From an uncultured Clostridia bacterium (GTDB taxonomy: Bacteria; Bacillota; Clostridia; Oscillospirales; Oscillospiraceae), in the NCBI GenBank assembly GCA_946531435.1, contig CAMNAO010000008.1:1-45914 (forward strand): a DNA stretch of 45,914 bases. The letters run 5' to 3'. The notes beneath the pieces were generated by a model. That model ran no database searches, was not told the DNA's origin, and saw only the letters and a list, made by a program, of their open reading frames with translations. Position 1 is the stretch's first letter; each line of letters starts with the position of its first letter. The position numbers were made by a program, and so were the translations under genes. Below, piece after piece: positions 24,441 to 32,172 of the stretch.

Positions 24441-25309
24441 TTGCCGACCCCCAGGATCTCCGACAGGCTTCTCTGGATGCCCGCGGCCACCTCGGGCTTG
24501 TTCATGGAGTAGACGTGGATATGCCCCACGCCGTTGGCGATGAGATCCACGATCTGCTCTGTGGCATAGATGACCCCCGCCTGGCGCATGCTGCCCGGGT
24601 CATCGCCGAAGCGGTCCACCATGGTGCGGAAGCGCTGGGGGATGGTGGAGCCCGAAAGGGCCACCGAGCGGGCCACCTGTTTTGCGTTGGTGATGGGCAT
24701 GATCCCGGCGCAGACCGGCACATGGATGCCCTTCTTCTCCAGCTTGTACAGGAAATTGTAGAGGATGTTGTTGTCAAAAAACATCTGGGTGGTAAGGAAG
24801 TCACAGCCCGCCTCCACCTTCGCCTTCAGGTGGTCCAGATCCTCCGAGGGGCGGGCGCACTCCACGTGCCCCTCGGGATAGCAGGCCCCGCCGATGCAGA
24901 GTTCCGGCGCCCGCTTCTTGATATCCCGGATGAGTTCGGCGGCGTAGCGGTAATCCTCCCCGCGGACGCCGTCCCTGGGCAGGTCCCCCCGGAGGGCCAT
25001 GATGTTCTGGATCCCCAGCTCCCGGTAATTATCCACCATCTCCGCCACCTTTGCCTTCGTGGCGGTGACGCAGGTGAGGTGGGCCAGCACCGTGGTGCCG
25101 TAGGTCTCCTGCAGGTCCGCGGCGATTTTGGCGGTGCTGCGGCTGGTGCCGCCCCCGGCGCCGTAGGTGACGCTCATAAAATCCGGATGCAGCTCCGCGA
25201 TTTTATGGGTGGCCTTAAGCACGCTCTCCAGGCCGGCGTCCGTCTTGGGCGGAAACACCTCGAAGGAGAGGGTGACCTCTTTTGTCTGAAACAGCCGGTT
25301 GATTTGCAT
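24437..25309 (-). CDS. metF: Methylenetetrahydrofolate reductase MetF
   Basis: A 290-residue (beta/alpha)8 flavoprotein that reduces methylene-tetrahydrofolate to methyl-tetrahydrofolate, the donor for MetH. Family features: LSFEVFPPKT at residues 14-23 with the catalytic Glu, FMSVTYGAGGG at about 45-55, LRGDLP near 110 and a folate/FAD stretch around FLTTQMFFDN at about 172-181. A longer frame runs to 25687 but crosses repeat DNA; the ATG at 25309 gives the family N-terminus. The ribosome site is weak (AGGGGG). It is the first gene of metF-activation protein-metH, a self-contained methionine branch. No SAM or cobalamin riboswitch was recognised upstream. Confidence 0.93.
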   Translation of the reverse strand: MQINRLFQTKEVTLSFEVFPPKTDAGLESVLKATHKIAELHPDFMSVTYGAGGGTSRSTAKIAADLQETYGTTVLAHLTCVTATKAKVAEMVDNYRELGIQNIMALRGDLPRDGVRGEDYRYAAELIRDIKKRAPELCIGGACYPEGHVECARPSEDLDHLKAKVEAGCDFLTTQMFFDNNILYNFLYKLEKKGIHVPVCAGIMPITNAKQVARSVALSGSTIPQRFRTMVDRFGDDPGSMRQAGVIYATEQIVDLIANGVGHIHVYSMNKPEVAAGIQRSLSEILGVGK

Positions 25310-25340
25310 AGGACCGCCCCCTGAACATGGATTTTTTGCT

Positions 25341-25369
25341 ATACTACACCCATTTAGCGAAAAAGTCAC
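25341..25369 (-). promoter_or_regulatory. Candidate metF promoter
   Basis: On the minus strand, GTGACT (25369-25364), a 17-nt spacer and TAGTAT (25346-25341) stand about 32 nt ahead of the metF start, in the only AT-rich patch of the upstream region. Each box matches the consensus at only four of six positions. The rest of 25378-25730 is repeat DNA. Confidence 0.35.
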
Positions 25370-25377
25370 GGGTTTTC

Positions 25378-25440
25378 TTGATCGCCCGCTGAATTCGCGC
25401 CCTCTGCGGGCGGGCGAACACGTATCGCCCTTACAAGGGG
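25378..25440. repeat. Family B repeat
   Basis: CTTGATCGCCCGC at the left faces GCGGGCGAACACGTATCGCCC at the right, with the same outer edge (TTACAAGGGGGACG) as the copy at 9108-9180. It is noncoding. Confidence 0.55.
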
Positions 25441-25451
25441 GACGAGGGACG

Positions 25452-25578
25452 CGGATCCCTACGCCCACGACCAGTCTGCGGACTGGTCTCGGAATGACAG
25501 AGGAGGACCGACAGCAGCAGGGGGTACCCCACTTGTATGTCATTGCGGGGAGGAGCGCAGCGACAACGTGGCAATCCG
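25452..25578. repeat. Family A MITE-like repeat, copy 4, degenerate on the left
   Basis: The right half is typical (TGTCATTGCG ... GGCAATCCG) and the inner hairpin CCAGTCTGCGGACTGG is kept. The left end reads CGGATCCCTACGCCCACG instead of CGGATTGCCACG. The sequence that follows (25580-25664) parallels 9053-9132, including GTAGGGGCGATC...GATCGCCCGC of family B. Confidence 0.65.
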
Positions 25579-25631
25579 TACCCCTTGTGTCAATCCTCTG
25601 AATAAATGCATAGTTTTCATCATTGTGGCCT

Positions 25632-25664
25632 GTAGGGGCGATCTTTGATCGCCCGCCCGCAGAG
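25632..25664. repeat. Family B repeat, short copy
   Basis: TGTAGGGGCGATC...GATCGCCCGCCCGC is a single short palindrome next to family A copy 4, as at 9108. Confidence 0.5.
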
Positions 25665-25695
25665 GGATTGGGTGCGGCGCGGCCCATAAACCACA

Positions 25696-25729
25696 GAGAC
25701 CCCCTCCGCCGCAGGGCGAAGGGGGTCTC
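25696..25729 (-). terminator. Hairpin downstream of the Cys-rich small gene
   Basis: GAGACCCCCT (25696-25705) pairs perfectly with AGGGGGTCTC (25720-25729) around a 14-nt loop, 21 nt past the stop codon at 25751. The T content after it on the minus strand is poor (TGTGGTTTA), while the plus-strand side is T-rich. It is a terminator by position more than by consensus. Confidence 0.5.
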
Positions 25730-25750
25730 CGGTTCTTCTTTCTTACGCGC

Positions 25751-25921
25751 TTACGCGTTTTCCTTGGCGGCCTCAGCCTCAAACATCATCTTGATGCAGT
25801 TGGGGTAGCCGTGCTTCTGATCCCGGTGGAAGGCCACGCACTCACAGCAGCGGCCGTGACGGGGACAATTGACGTTCTTGCAGGCGCAGGGCAGGGTGTT
25901 CAGGCAGGTCCTCTCTTCCAT
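25751..25921 (-). CDS. Small Cys-rich protein, 56 residues
   Basis: The reading frame gives 56 residues with eight cysteines: C6, C12, C14, C19, C25, C26, C28 and C42. The central part, CKNVNCPRHGRCCECVAFHR, resembles a family of very short anaerobe proteins with a CxC-x4-C-PRHG-x-CCEC core (DUF6485-like, from memory). The Cys and His pattern suggests a metal or Fe-S site; no function is established. A strong AAAGGAGG site sits 7 nt ahead of the ATG, and a good promoter with a dyad lies just upstream. It is divergent from the acyltransferase gene at 26095 and is followed by a hairpin. It is too small to be found by length alone, but the initiation signals are clear. Confidence 0.8.
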   Translation of the reverse strand: MEERTCLNTLPCACKNVNCPRHGRCCECVAFHRDQKHGYPNCIKMMFEAEAAKENA

Positions 25922-25937
25922 GATAAGCCTCCTTTGT

Positions 25938-25989
25938 AATACTTGTATTGGATAAAACTACAATAGTCCCCGTCCCGGCAGTTAGTCAA
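25938..25989 (-). promoter_or_regulatory. Promoter and dyad of the Cys-rich small gene
   Basis: On the minus strand, TTGACT (25989-25984), an 18-nt spacer and TATTGT (25965-25960) form a promoter. The dyad AATACTTGTATT (25938-25949) follows the -10, as in the moeA-like promoter, where CATACTTGTATG occupies the same place. The shared ATACTTGTAT core hints at a common repressor. Confidence 0.6.
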
Positions 25990-26035
25990 GCCAAATCGAA
26001 AAGGGGCGAAAATGGGCACATCCGGCGGATTTTTG

Positions 26036-26064
26036 TTGCCTTTTGACGCCCGATGCGCTATACT
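26036..26064 (+). promoter_or_regulatory. Candidate promoter of the E2-like acyltransferase gene
   Basis: TTGCCT (26036-26041), a 17-nt spacer and TATACT (26059-26064) lie 31 nt before the start codon. The -10 is good and the -35 matches at four of six positions. Confidence 0.45.
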
Positions 26065-26094
26065 TCCCTTGTATGTTTGTTAGGAGGGATTTCC

Positions 26095-26973
26095 ATGGAA
26101 CAGCGCAAAAAGAAACGCGGCGACCGGTTTGACGGCTATTGGCTCCGGGATGAGGTGCCCGCCCTCAACCAGATCATGACCTACCTCATGCCCAACCGGG
26201 CGGACTGTGAGGCCCACATCACCGAGGAAATCGATATCCGGGCGATAGACGCCTACCTCGCCAAAAAGAACGGGGGATTGACCGAGGACAAGTACACCTA
26301 TTTCCACGTTTTCATGGCGGCCATGGTGAAGTGCTTCGTGCTGCGGCCCCGGATGAACCGCTTCATCGCGGGCAACCGGGTCTATCAGCGGGACCACATC
26401 TCTGTCTCCTTTGTGGTAAAAAAGAAGTTCTCCGACCGCTCCACCGAGGCCCTGGCCTATAAGCGCTATGACGAGAGCGACACCATGGACTCCCTCCACC
26501 AATCCATTATGGAGGAGATCCATACCGCCCGCCGGGATGACGTCAAGGACAACAGCACCGATTTCATGGAGAAGCTGATCCGCTTCCCCCGCTGGATCCT
26601 GCGGATCGTCATGGGCATTCTGATCCGCCTGGACAAAAACGGCAAGGTCCCCCGGGACCTCATCAAGACTGACCCCAACTACTCCTCCATCTTCCTCACC
26701 AACCTGGGCTCCATCGGCCTCGGCAGCGGCTATCACCACCTGAACAACTGGGGCACCAACTCCTTCTTCGCCGTTATCGGCAAAAAGCACCTGGCGCCGG
26801 AGTGGCACGAGGACGGCAGCCACACCGTTATCCCCGTCATCGGCCTCGGTCTCACGCTGGATGAGCGCATCGGCGACGGCTTCTACTACGCCGGGACCGT
26901 GCGGCTTTTGAAAAAGCTTCTCAAGGAGCCGGAGCTGCTGGACCAGCCCTTCGGCACGCCGGTGGAGTACTGA
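26095..26973 (+). CDS. Stand-alone 2-oxoacid dehydrogenase E2-like acyltransferase domain protein
   Basis: A 292-residue protein resembling the catalytic domain of dihydrolipoamide acyltransferases (chloramphenicol-acetyltransferase-like fold). It has no lipoyl or peripheral-subunit-binding domain and no E1/E3 neighbours. Recognisable stretches are YFHVFMAAMVKCFVLRPRMNRF, ISVSFVVKKKF, IFLTNLGSIGLGSGYHHLNNWGT and the C-terminal LGLTLDERIGDG. In active E2 enzymes the last motif is DHRxxDG; here the His is Glu. The usual acyl-transfer chemistry is therefore doubtful. The start at 26095 follows TAGGAGGGATTTCC. It lies divergent from the Cys-rich gene and is followed by a terminator before the cell-division block. 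Function unknown. Confidence 0.8.
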   Translation: MEQRKKKRGDRFDGYWLRDEVPALNQIMTYLMPNRADCEAHITEEIDIRAIDAYLAKKNGGLTEDKYTYFHVFMAAMVKCFVLRPRMNRFIAGNRVYQRDHISVSFVVKKKFSDRSTEALAYKRYDESDTMDSLHQSIMEEIHTARRDDVKDNSTDFMEKLIRFPRWILRIVMGILIRLDKNGKVPRDLIKTDPNYSSIFLTNLGSIGLGSGYHHLNNWGTNSFFAVIGKKHLAPEWHEDGSHTVIPVIGLGLTLDERIGDGFYYAGTVRLLKKLLKEPELLDQPFGTPVEY

Positions 26974-27055
26974 GCTTAAAGCAAATGAAGCCGCTTTGGG
27001 TTTGCGCATGGGCGGATAGATCAGCTCCCGCAGAATTCAATCGGCAGAATAAAGC

Positions 27056-27092
27056 AATGTTGGACGAAACCCGGCGGATTTCGCCCAACATT
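27056..27092. other. 14-bp hairpin in the acyltransferase-sepF gap
   Basis: AATGTTGG-a-CGAAA pairs with TTTCG-c-CCAACATT with one mismatch, around a 9-nt loop, 83 nt past the acyltransferase stop. No T tract follows. Together with the terminator and promoter downstream it fills the 382-nt gap 26974-27355, where no gene is seen. Confidence 0.55.
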
Positions 27093-27205
27093 GTTCGTAT
27101 TTGGAGGATGGATCCCGCGGGCGGCAGATTGCCGCTCCGGGGCGGGACGGACACAAAAAGCCGTTTTGAGGCAGCCCCTTGACGTGCCTGCAGCCTCTCT
27201 CCCAT

Positions 27206-27235
27206 CCGGATTTACAAAAATTTCCGGGTTTTTTT
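27206..27235 (+). terminator. Short stem with seven T, ahead of sepF
   Basis: CCGGA (27206-27210) pairs with TCCGG (27223-27227), followed by GTTTTTTT. The stem is short, but the T tract is good. It separates the acyltransferase transcript from the sepF promoter. Confidence 0.45.
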
Positions 27236-27257
27236 GTCAAGTTCTTTCAGTTTTATG

Positions 27258-27286
27258 TTGACAGAGCCGGAAAAAAATACGATAAT
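27258..27286 (+). promoter_or_regulatory. Promoter of the sepF-divIVA-ileS block
   Basis: TTGACA (27258-27263), a 17-nt spacer and GATAAT (27281-27286) form a near-consensus promoter, 69 nt before the sepF start. Confidence 0.7.
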
Positions 27287-27355
27287 ACTACTATGTATAA
27301 TTGGTGCGGGGTATGTCCGCCCACGACACCGTCAGCCAGGAGTGTGAAAGAGAAC

Positions 27356-27832
27356 ATGAGTATATTGAACGACCTGAAAAAGCTGGCCCGCCCTTATGAC
27401 GAGGATGAGGACGAGTTCGACGATTTCAGTGCCAATGCCATTGAGCGCGTCCCCACCACCCCGAAAACCGTGGCCCAGTCCCGGGTCTCTTACGGCGGCT
27501 TTGAAGACCGCACCAACGAGACCAACAAGGTGGTCAATATCCATGCCACCGCCCAGCTCCAGGTGGTGCTGGTAAAGCCCGAGCGCTATGAGAACGTCAC
27601 CGAGATCGCGGACCATCTGAAGGATAAGCGCACCGTGGTCCTGAATCTGGAGCAGACCAACCGGGAGACCGCCCGCCGCATCCTGGATTTCATGAGCGGC
27701 GCCGCCTATGCCCAGCAGGGTAAGATCAAGAAGATCGCGGTCAACACCTTCCTCATCACCCCCTACTATGTGGACCTGATGGGTGAGGACGACCTCATCG
27801 ACGAGCTGGAGAACAAGGGCCTCAATTTCTGA
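27356..27832 (+). CDS. sepF: Cell division protein SepF
   Basis: A 158-residue SepF, an FtsZ-interacting protein that helps anchor and shape the division ring at the membrane. It has an acidic linker near residues 15-25 (EDEDEFDDF) and the SepF core from about 68 to 150: LVKPERYENVTEIADHLKDKR, VLNLEQ and RRILDFMSGAAYAQQGKIKK. The ATG at 27356 is used. AGGAG lies 13 nt upstream, a long spacing, and a GTG at 27344 is too close to the same site to be better, so the exact start is uncertain by four codons. Next in line is divIVA; the ylmG and ylmH genes found between them in Bacillus are absent. Confidence 0.93.
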   Translation: MSILNDLKKLARPYDEDEDEFDDFSANAIERVPTTPKTVAQSRVSYGGFEDRTNETNKVVNIHATAQLQVVLVKPERYENVTEIADHLKDKRTVVLNLEQTNRETARRILDFMSGAAYAQQGKIKKIAVNTFLITPYYVDLMGEDDLIDELENKGLNF

Positions 27833-27875
27833 GTCTCTTCCCGCCGTATTGGTTTTGTTATCGTTTACTTTCAGA

Positions 27876-27887
27876 TATAGATCTATA
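27876..27887 (+). promoter_or_regulatory. 12-bp palindrome ahead of divIVA
   Basis: TATAGATCTATA is a perfect palindrome 23 nt before the divIVA start, inside an AT-rich stretch of ATAGAT-like repeats. It could be a binding site or a small leader stem. Confidence 0.35.
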
Positions 27888-27910
27888 GATAAGATAGGGA
27901 GATAGATATT

Positions 27911-28693
27911 ATGCTTACACCGCAGGATATTCAGGAGAAAACCTTTGGCAAGGCCGTCTTCGGCGGCTATGACATGGCCGCTGTGGACGCTTTTCTTGAG
28001 GAGCTGGGTGAGGATTATGCCGCCCTCCACAAGGAGAACGTCACCCTGAAGGCCAACCTCCGCGCCCTTCTGGAGAAGGTGAAGGAGTACCGTGCCACCG
28101 AGGACGCCATGCGCAACACCCTGCTCACCGCCCAGAAGATCAGCGACAAGCAGGTGGCCGACGCCCAGGCCCAGAGCATTGAGATCGTGGAGAAGGCCAA
28201 GAAGGAGGCCGACGCCATTCTGGCCGAGGCGGATCGCCAGTTCGACATCCGCAAGTCCGAATTCGGCCGCCGCACCCTGCAGGAGGTGGAGGGCGTTCGT
28301 CAGGCCCGTGCCGCCACTGCGGAATACCTGAATTCCTCCCGGCAGCTGCTGGCCCGGCAGGCCGAGCTGCTGGCCCGGCTGGAGCGGCTGAACCGCCAGC
28401 CCGAGCCCGTGAAGGTGGACGTTGCCCCCAGTGCCCTGGACTTCTCCCTGGATGACGAGCCTGTCAAGGAAGCAGCCCCCGCGCCCGCCCCCGCGCCCGC
28501 TGCCGAACCGGCTCCTGTGCCCCAGGAGACGCCGGCTGCCGAGCCCGCGGTGAAGGCGCCGGAAAAGGTTGAGGCGCCCGCCACCGAAGGGACCAAGGTC
28601 TTTGACGCCCAGTTCCGCAGCGCCGTGCGGGATTCTGTGGACAACACCCAGTTCTCCCTGGACGATCTGGACATCGACCTCTTCGACAAATAA
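27911..28693 (+). CDS. divIVA: DivIVA-domain cell-division/polarity protein
   Basis: A 260-residue DivIVA-family coiled-coil protein. The N-terminal membrane-binding domain has the family pattern MLTPQDIQEKTF ... GGYDMAAVDAFLEEL (residues 1-36). Coiled coil follows to about 160. The C-terminal part is a low-complexity linker of Ala-Pro pairs and Glu (about 190-235), ending in a conserved-looking acidic tail FSLDDLDIDLFDK. It should recognise curved membrane at the septum or poles. An AGGGAG site precedes the ATG. It sits between sepF and ileS as in many Firmicutes. The Pro-Ala linker is longer than in Bacillus DivIVA. Confidence 0.92.
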   Translation: MLTPQDIQEKTFGKAVFGGYDMAAVDAFLEELGEDYAALHKENVTLKANLRALLEKVKEYRATEDAMRNTLLTAQKISDKQVADAQAQSIEIVEKAKKEADAILAEADRQFDIRKSEFGRRTLQEVEGVRQARAATAEYLNSSRQLLARQAELLARLERLNRQPEPVKVDVAPSALDFSLDDEPVKEAAPAPAPAPAAEPAPVPQETPAAEPAVKAPEKVEAPATEGTKVFDAQFRSAVRDSVDNTQFSLDDLDIDLFDK

Positions 28694-28718
28694 GCGCAAA
28701 AACGCTCAAGTGAATAAC

Positions 28719-28751
28719 CCCCAAGGGGCGTACACTGTGCGCCCCTTGGGG
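28719..28751. other. Perfect 12-bp hairpin between divIVA and ileS
   Basis: CCCCAAGGGGCG (28719-28730) pairs with CGCCCCTTGGGG (28740-28751) around a 9-nt loop. No T tract follows, so it is a weak terminator at best and more likely a stabiliser or a repeat. The T-box consensus often found upstream of ileS in Firmicutes was looked for in 28694-28834 and not seen. Confidence 0.55.
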
Positions 28752-28834
28752 CTTGTAAGGGCTCTTGCGCCAAAATGCGTAAGGCCGCACGCAAAATACA
28801 CTCTCCCCCAGGGGAGCAGAAGGAGTTATAAACT

Positions 28835-31636
28835 ATGCCCCAGGATTACAACAAGACCCTGAATCTGCCCGAAACCGCGTTCCCCATGCGGGCCGGCCTT
28901 GCCAAGCGGGAGCCTGAGATGCTTCAGAGCTGGTACGACATGGACCTCTACCACGCCATTTTGAAGAAAAATGAGGGGAAGCCCTCCTTCATCCTTCACG
29001 ACGGCCCTCCCTTCTCCAACGGCAACATCCACATGGGCACCGCCATGAACAAGTGCCTCAAGGATTTCATCGTCCGCTACAAGAACATGTCCGGCTTCCG
29101 CGCCCCCTATGTGCCCGGCTGGGACAACCACGGCATGCCCATTGAGAGCGCCATCATCAAGCAGTCGAAGCTGAACCGGAAGGCCATGAGCATTCCCGAG
29201 TTCCGCTCCGCCTGCCGGGACTTCGCCGCCAAATACGTGGACCTGCAGATGCAGTCCTTCAAGCGGCTGGGCGTTCTGGGCGACTGGGAGCACCCCTATC
29301 TCACCATGGACCCCAGGTTTGAGGCCCAGGAGGTCAAAATCTTCGGGGAGATGTTCAAGAAGGGCACCATCTACAAGGGCAAGAAGCCCGTCTATTGGTG
29401 CCCCAACGATGAGACCGCCCTGGCCGAGGCCGAGATCGAATACGCCGACGATAAGTGCGAGTCCATCTTCGTCAAGTTCCGTGTCACCGATGACCACGGC
29501 CTCTTCTCCGACGTGGCCGATCTTGAGAACACCTATTTCGTGATCTGGACCACCACCACCTGGACCATCCCCGGCAACCTGGCCATCTGCCTCAATGCCA
29601 ATCTGGAGTATGTGCTGGCCAAGGCCCCCAATGGCGAGGTCTACGTTCTGGCCCGGGAGCTTATGGATTCCGTGGGGGAGGCCGCCGGGATCGAAAGCCT
29701 TGAGATCCTCAAGGAGTTCCGGGGCGCCGACTGCGAGCTCATGAAGGCCAAGCACCCCCTCTTCGACCGGGAGAGCATCGTGATCCTGGGCGACCACGTC
29801 ACCCTGGACGCCGGCACCGGCTGCGTGCACACCGCCCCCGGCCACGGCCAGGAGGACTACGCCATCTGCCGCGTCTATGAGCAAAAGGGCGTGAAGATCG
29901 GCATGCTGGTGCCCGTGGACGACAGGGGCTATATGAATGCCGAGGCCGGCAAGTATGAGGGCCTGAAGTACGACGAGGCCAACAGCGCCATTCTGGAGGA
30001 TCTTCGCGCCTGCGGCGCCCTTCTCGCCAGCCAGACCATCGTCCACCAGTATCCCCACTGCTGGCGCTGCAAGAAGCCCATCATCTATCGGGCCACCGAC
30101 CAGTGGTTCTGCTCCGTGGACGCCTTTAAAGAGGCCGCCATCAAAGCCTGCGACGACGTGACCTGGATGCCCGAGTGGGGCCACGACCGGATGATCGGCA
30201 TGCTGGCCGACCGGGCCGACTGGTGCATTTCCCGCCAGCGCCGCTGGGGCCTGCCCATCCCGGTGTTCTACTGCGATGACTGCGGCGAGATCATCTGCTC
30301 TGACGAGACCATTGACGCCGTCTCCGAGCTCTTCGCCAAGGAGGGCAGCAACGCCTGGTTCAGCAAGGAGGCCAACGACATCCTGCCCGCTTCCTTTGTC
30401 TGCCCCAAGTGCGGAAAGCGCCACTTCTCCAAGGAAATCGACACCCTGGACGGCTGGTTCGACTCCGGCTCCACCCACATCTGCTCCCTGGCCTCCGACG
30501 ACGAGAGCCAGTGGCCCGCCGACCTCTATCTGGAGGGCGCGGATCAGTACCGCGGTTGGTTCCAGTCCTCCCTTTTGACCAGCGTCGCCGTGCGGGGCAA
30601 GGCCCCCTACAAGGCCGTCCTCACCCATGGCTGGACCGTGGACGGCGAGGGCAAGGCCATGCACAAGTCCCTGGGCAACGGCGTCTATCCCGAGGAGGTC
30701 ATCCCCAAGTACGGCGCGGACCTCCTGCGCCTCTGGGCCGCCAGCTCCGACTTCAGGGCGGATATGCGGGTCTCCGACGCCATGTTCAAGCAGCTCAGCG
30801 ACACCTATCTGAAGATCCGGAACACCGCCCGCTATATCCTGGGCAACCTGAAGGACTTCGATCCCAACGCGGCCATGGAGCCCCATGAGCTGGAGCCCCT
30901 GGACAAGTGGGCCGTGCAGCGCTTATACGAGCTTCTTTCCCGCTGCATCGCCTCCTATGAGCGCTATGAGTTCCATCCCGTGATCCACGCCATCCACAAC
31001 TTCTGCGTGGTGGACATGAGCAACTTCTACCTGGACATCATCAAGGACCGTCTCTACTGCGAATCTCCCCGGAGCCGCGAGCGGAAGAGCGCCCAGACCG
31101 CCATCTATCTCATTCTGGACGCCATGGTCCGGCTCCTGGCCCCCATTCTTTCCTTCACCGCCAATGAGATCTGGCAGGCCATGCCCCATAAGGAGGGCGA
31201 CGACCCCCGCCACGTCATGCTGAACGACATGCCCAAGGCTGTGGAAGGCCTCGGCTTCACCGAGAAGGAGGAGCAGGTCTGGAACGAGAGTCTCAGCCTC
31301 CGCAGCGCCGTCTTGAAGGCGCTGGAGCTGGCCCGGGCCGAGAAGATCGTGGGCAAGCCCCTGGACGCCGAGGTCACCCTCTATGTTCAGGACAAGGAGA
31401 AGTTCGCCGACCAGGCGAAGCAGGATCTGAAGACCCTGTTCATCACCTCCGCCGCCAAGGTAGAATACGGCGAGGGGGAGGGCTTCAGCTCCGACCTCTA
31501 TCCCGGCGTGAAGATCGCCGTCAAGGCCAGCGAGGCCCCCAAGTGTCTGCGCTGCTGGGTCCATGATGAGGCGGTAGACCCCGAGACGGGTCTCTGCCCC
31601 CGCTGCGCCCGGGTGGTCCGGGAACTGGATCTATGA
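28835..31636 (+). CDS. ileS: Isoleucyl-tRNA synthetase
   Basis: A 933-residue class I synthetase that charges tRNA-Ile. The HIGH motif is HMGT at 66-69 (GNIHMGT). The KMSKS loop is the variant KAMHKS at 607-612. The editing domain lies between (TTTTWTIPGN ... GCVHTAPGHGQEDY). Zinc sites are CPKCGKRH in the middle and CLRCWVHDE...LCPRC at the C-terminus, marking the bacterial-type enzyme with the terminal zinc finger. A good site (AAGGAG) precedes the ATG. The stop overlaps lspA by ATGA. The KAMHKS variant replaces the first Ser-neighbour residues of the canonical loop but keeps both lysines. Confidence 0.97.
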   Translation: MPQDYNKTLNLPETAFPMRAGLAKREPEMLQSWYDMDLYHAILKKNEGKPSFILHDGPPFSNGNIHMGTAMNKCLKDFIVRYKNMSGFRAPYVPGWDNHGMPIESAIIKQSKLNRKAMSIPEFRSACRDFAAKYVDLQMQSFKRLGVLGDWEHPYLTMDPRFEAQEVKIFGEMFKKGTIYKGKKPVYWCPNDETALAEAEIEYADDKCESIFVKFRVTDDHGLFSDVADLENTYFVIWTTTTWTIPGNLAICLNANLEYVLAKAPNGEVYVLARELMDSVGEAAGIESLEILKEFRGADCELMKAKHPLFDRESIVILGDHVTLDAGTGCVHTAPGHGQEDYAICRVYEQKGVKIGMLVPVDDRGYMNAEAGKYEGLKYDEANSAILEDLRACGALLASQTIVHQYPHCWRCKKPIIYRATDQWFCSVDAFKEAAIKACDDVTWMPEWGHDRMIGMLADRADWCISRQRRWGLPIPVFYCDDCGEIICSDETIDAVSELFAKEGSNAWFSKEANDILPASFVCPKCGKRHFSKEIDTLDGWFDSGSTHICSLASDDESQWPADLYLEGADQYRGWFQSSLLTSVAVRGKAPYKAVLTHGWTVDGEGKAMHKSLGNGVYPEEVIPKYGADLLRLWAASSDFRADMRVSDAMFKQLSDTYLKIRNTARYILGNLKDFDPNAAMEPHELEPLDKWAVQRLYELLSRCIASYERYEFHPVIHAIHNFCVVDMSNFYLDIIKDRLYCESPRSRERKSAQTAIYLILDAMVRLLAPILSFTANEIWQAMPHKEGDDPRHVMLNDMPKAVEGLGFTEKEEQVWNESLSLRSAVLKALELARAEKIVGKPLDAEVTLYVQDKEKFADQAKQDLKTLFITSAAKVEYGEGEGFSSDLYPGVKIAVKASEAPKCLRCWVHDEAVDPETGLCPRCARVVRELDL

Positions 31637-32172
31637 AAAAGATGTCAAACCTTTCTCTGAGACCCCGGTGCTCTGTCACCGGGGCCTTGGGCTGTCTCGC
31701 GGTGGCCGTCGCGGCCTTTCTCCTGGACCAGCTCAGCAAGCGGGCGATTGTGGACCGCCTCGCCCTGGGGGAGAGCACGGAGGGGATCCCCGGTCTTTTC
31801 CGCCTCACCTATGTGCAGAACACCGGCATGGCCTGGAGCATGCTCTCCGGGCACACCGGTCTCCTCGCCCTCATCAGCCTTATTACCATCCTGGGTCTGA
31901 GTCTCTTCCTCCTCTATGGGCGGCTCTGCCCCCAGGCAAGATACTCCCTGGCCCTGGTGCTGGGCGGCGCTGCGGGGAACCTTCTGGACCGGGCAAAGCT
32001 GGGCTATGTGGTGGATATGATCGACCTCAGCTTCATGAGCTACCCCGTCTTCAACGTGGGGGACAGCTTCATCGTGGTGGGGGGCATCCTCTTCGCCCTC
32101 CTGTATCTCTTCTACAACGACCACTGGCTTGCGACCCACGGGATTCTCCCCGCGCCGGAGGAAAAGCAATGA
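31633..32172 (+). CDS. lspA: Lipoprotein signal peptidase LspA
   Basis: A 179-residue, four-helix membrane aspartyl protease that cleaves lipoprotein signal peptides, for example that of ModA at 5731. Conserved blocks: LDQLSKR in helix 1, VQNTGMAW, GNLLDRAKLGYVVDMID with the first catalytic Asp, and FNVGDSFIVVG with the second (the family usually has FNxAD; Ala is Gly here). Translationally coupled at both ends: ATGA with ileS and ATGA with the pseudouridine synthase. Confidence 0.94.
   Translation: MKKMSNLSLRPRCSVTGALGCLAVAVAAFLLDQLSKRAIVDRLALGESTEGIPGLFRLTYVQNTGMAWSMLSGHTGLLALISLITILGLSLFLLYGRLCPQARYSLALVLGGAAGNLLDRAKLGYVVDMIDLSFMSYPVFNVGDSFIVVGGILFALLYLFYNDHWLATHGILPAPEEKQ

Noticed and set aside
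25310..25687. N-terminal extension of MetF
   Set aside because: The added codons run through family A and B repeats; the family N-terminus begins at 25309.
28826..30886. A 686-codon minus-strand frame over ileS
   Set aside because: Antisense to a certain housekeeping gene, with no initiation signals.
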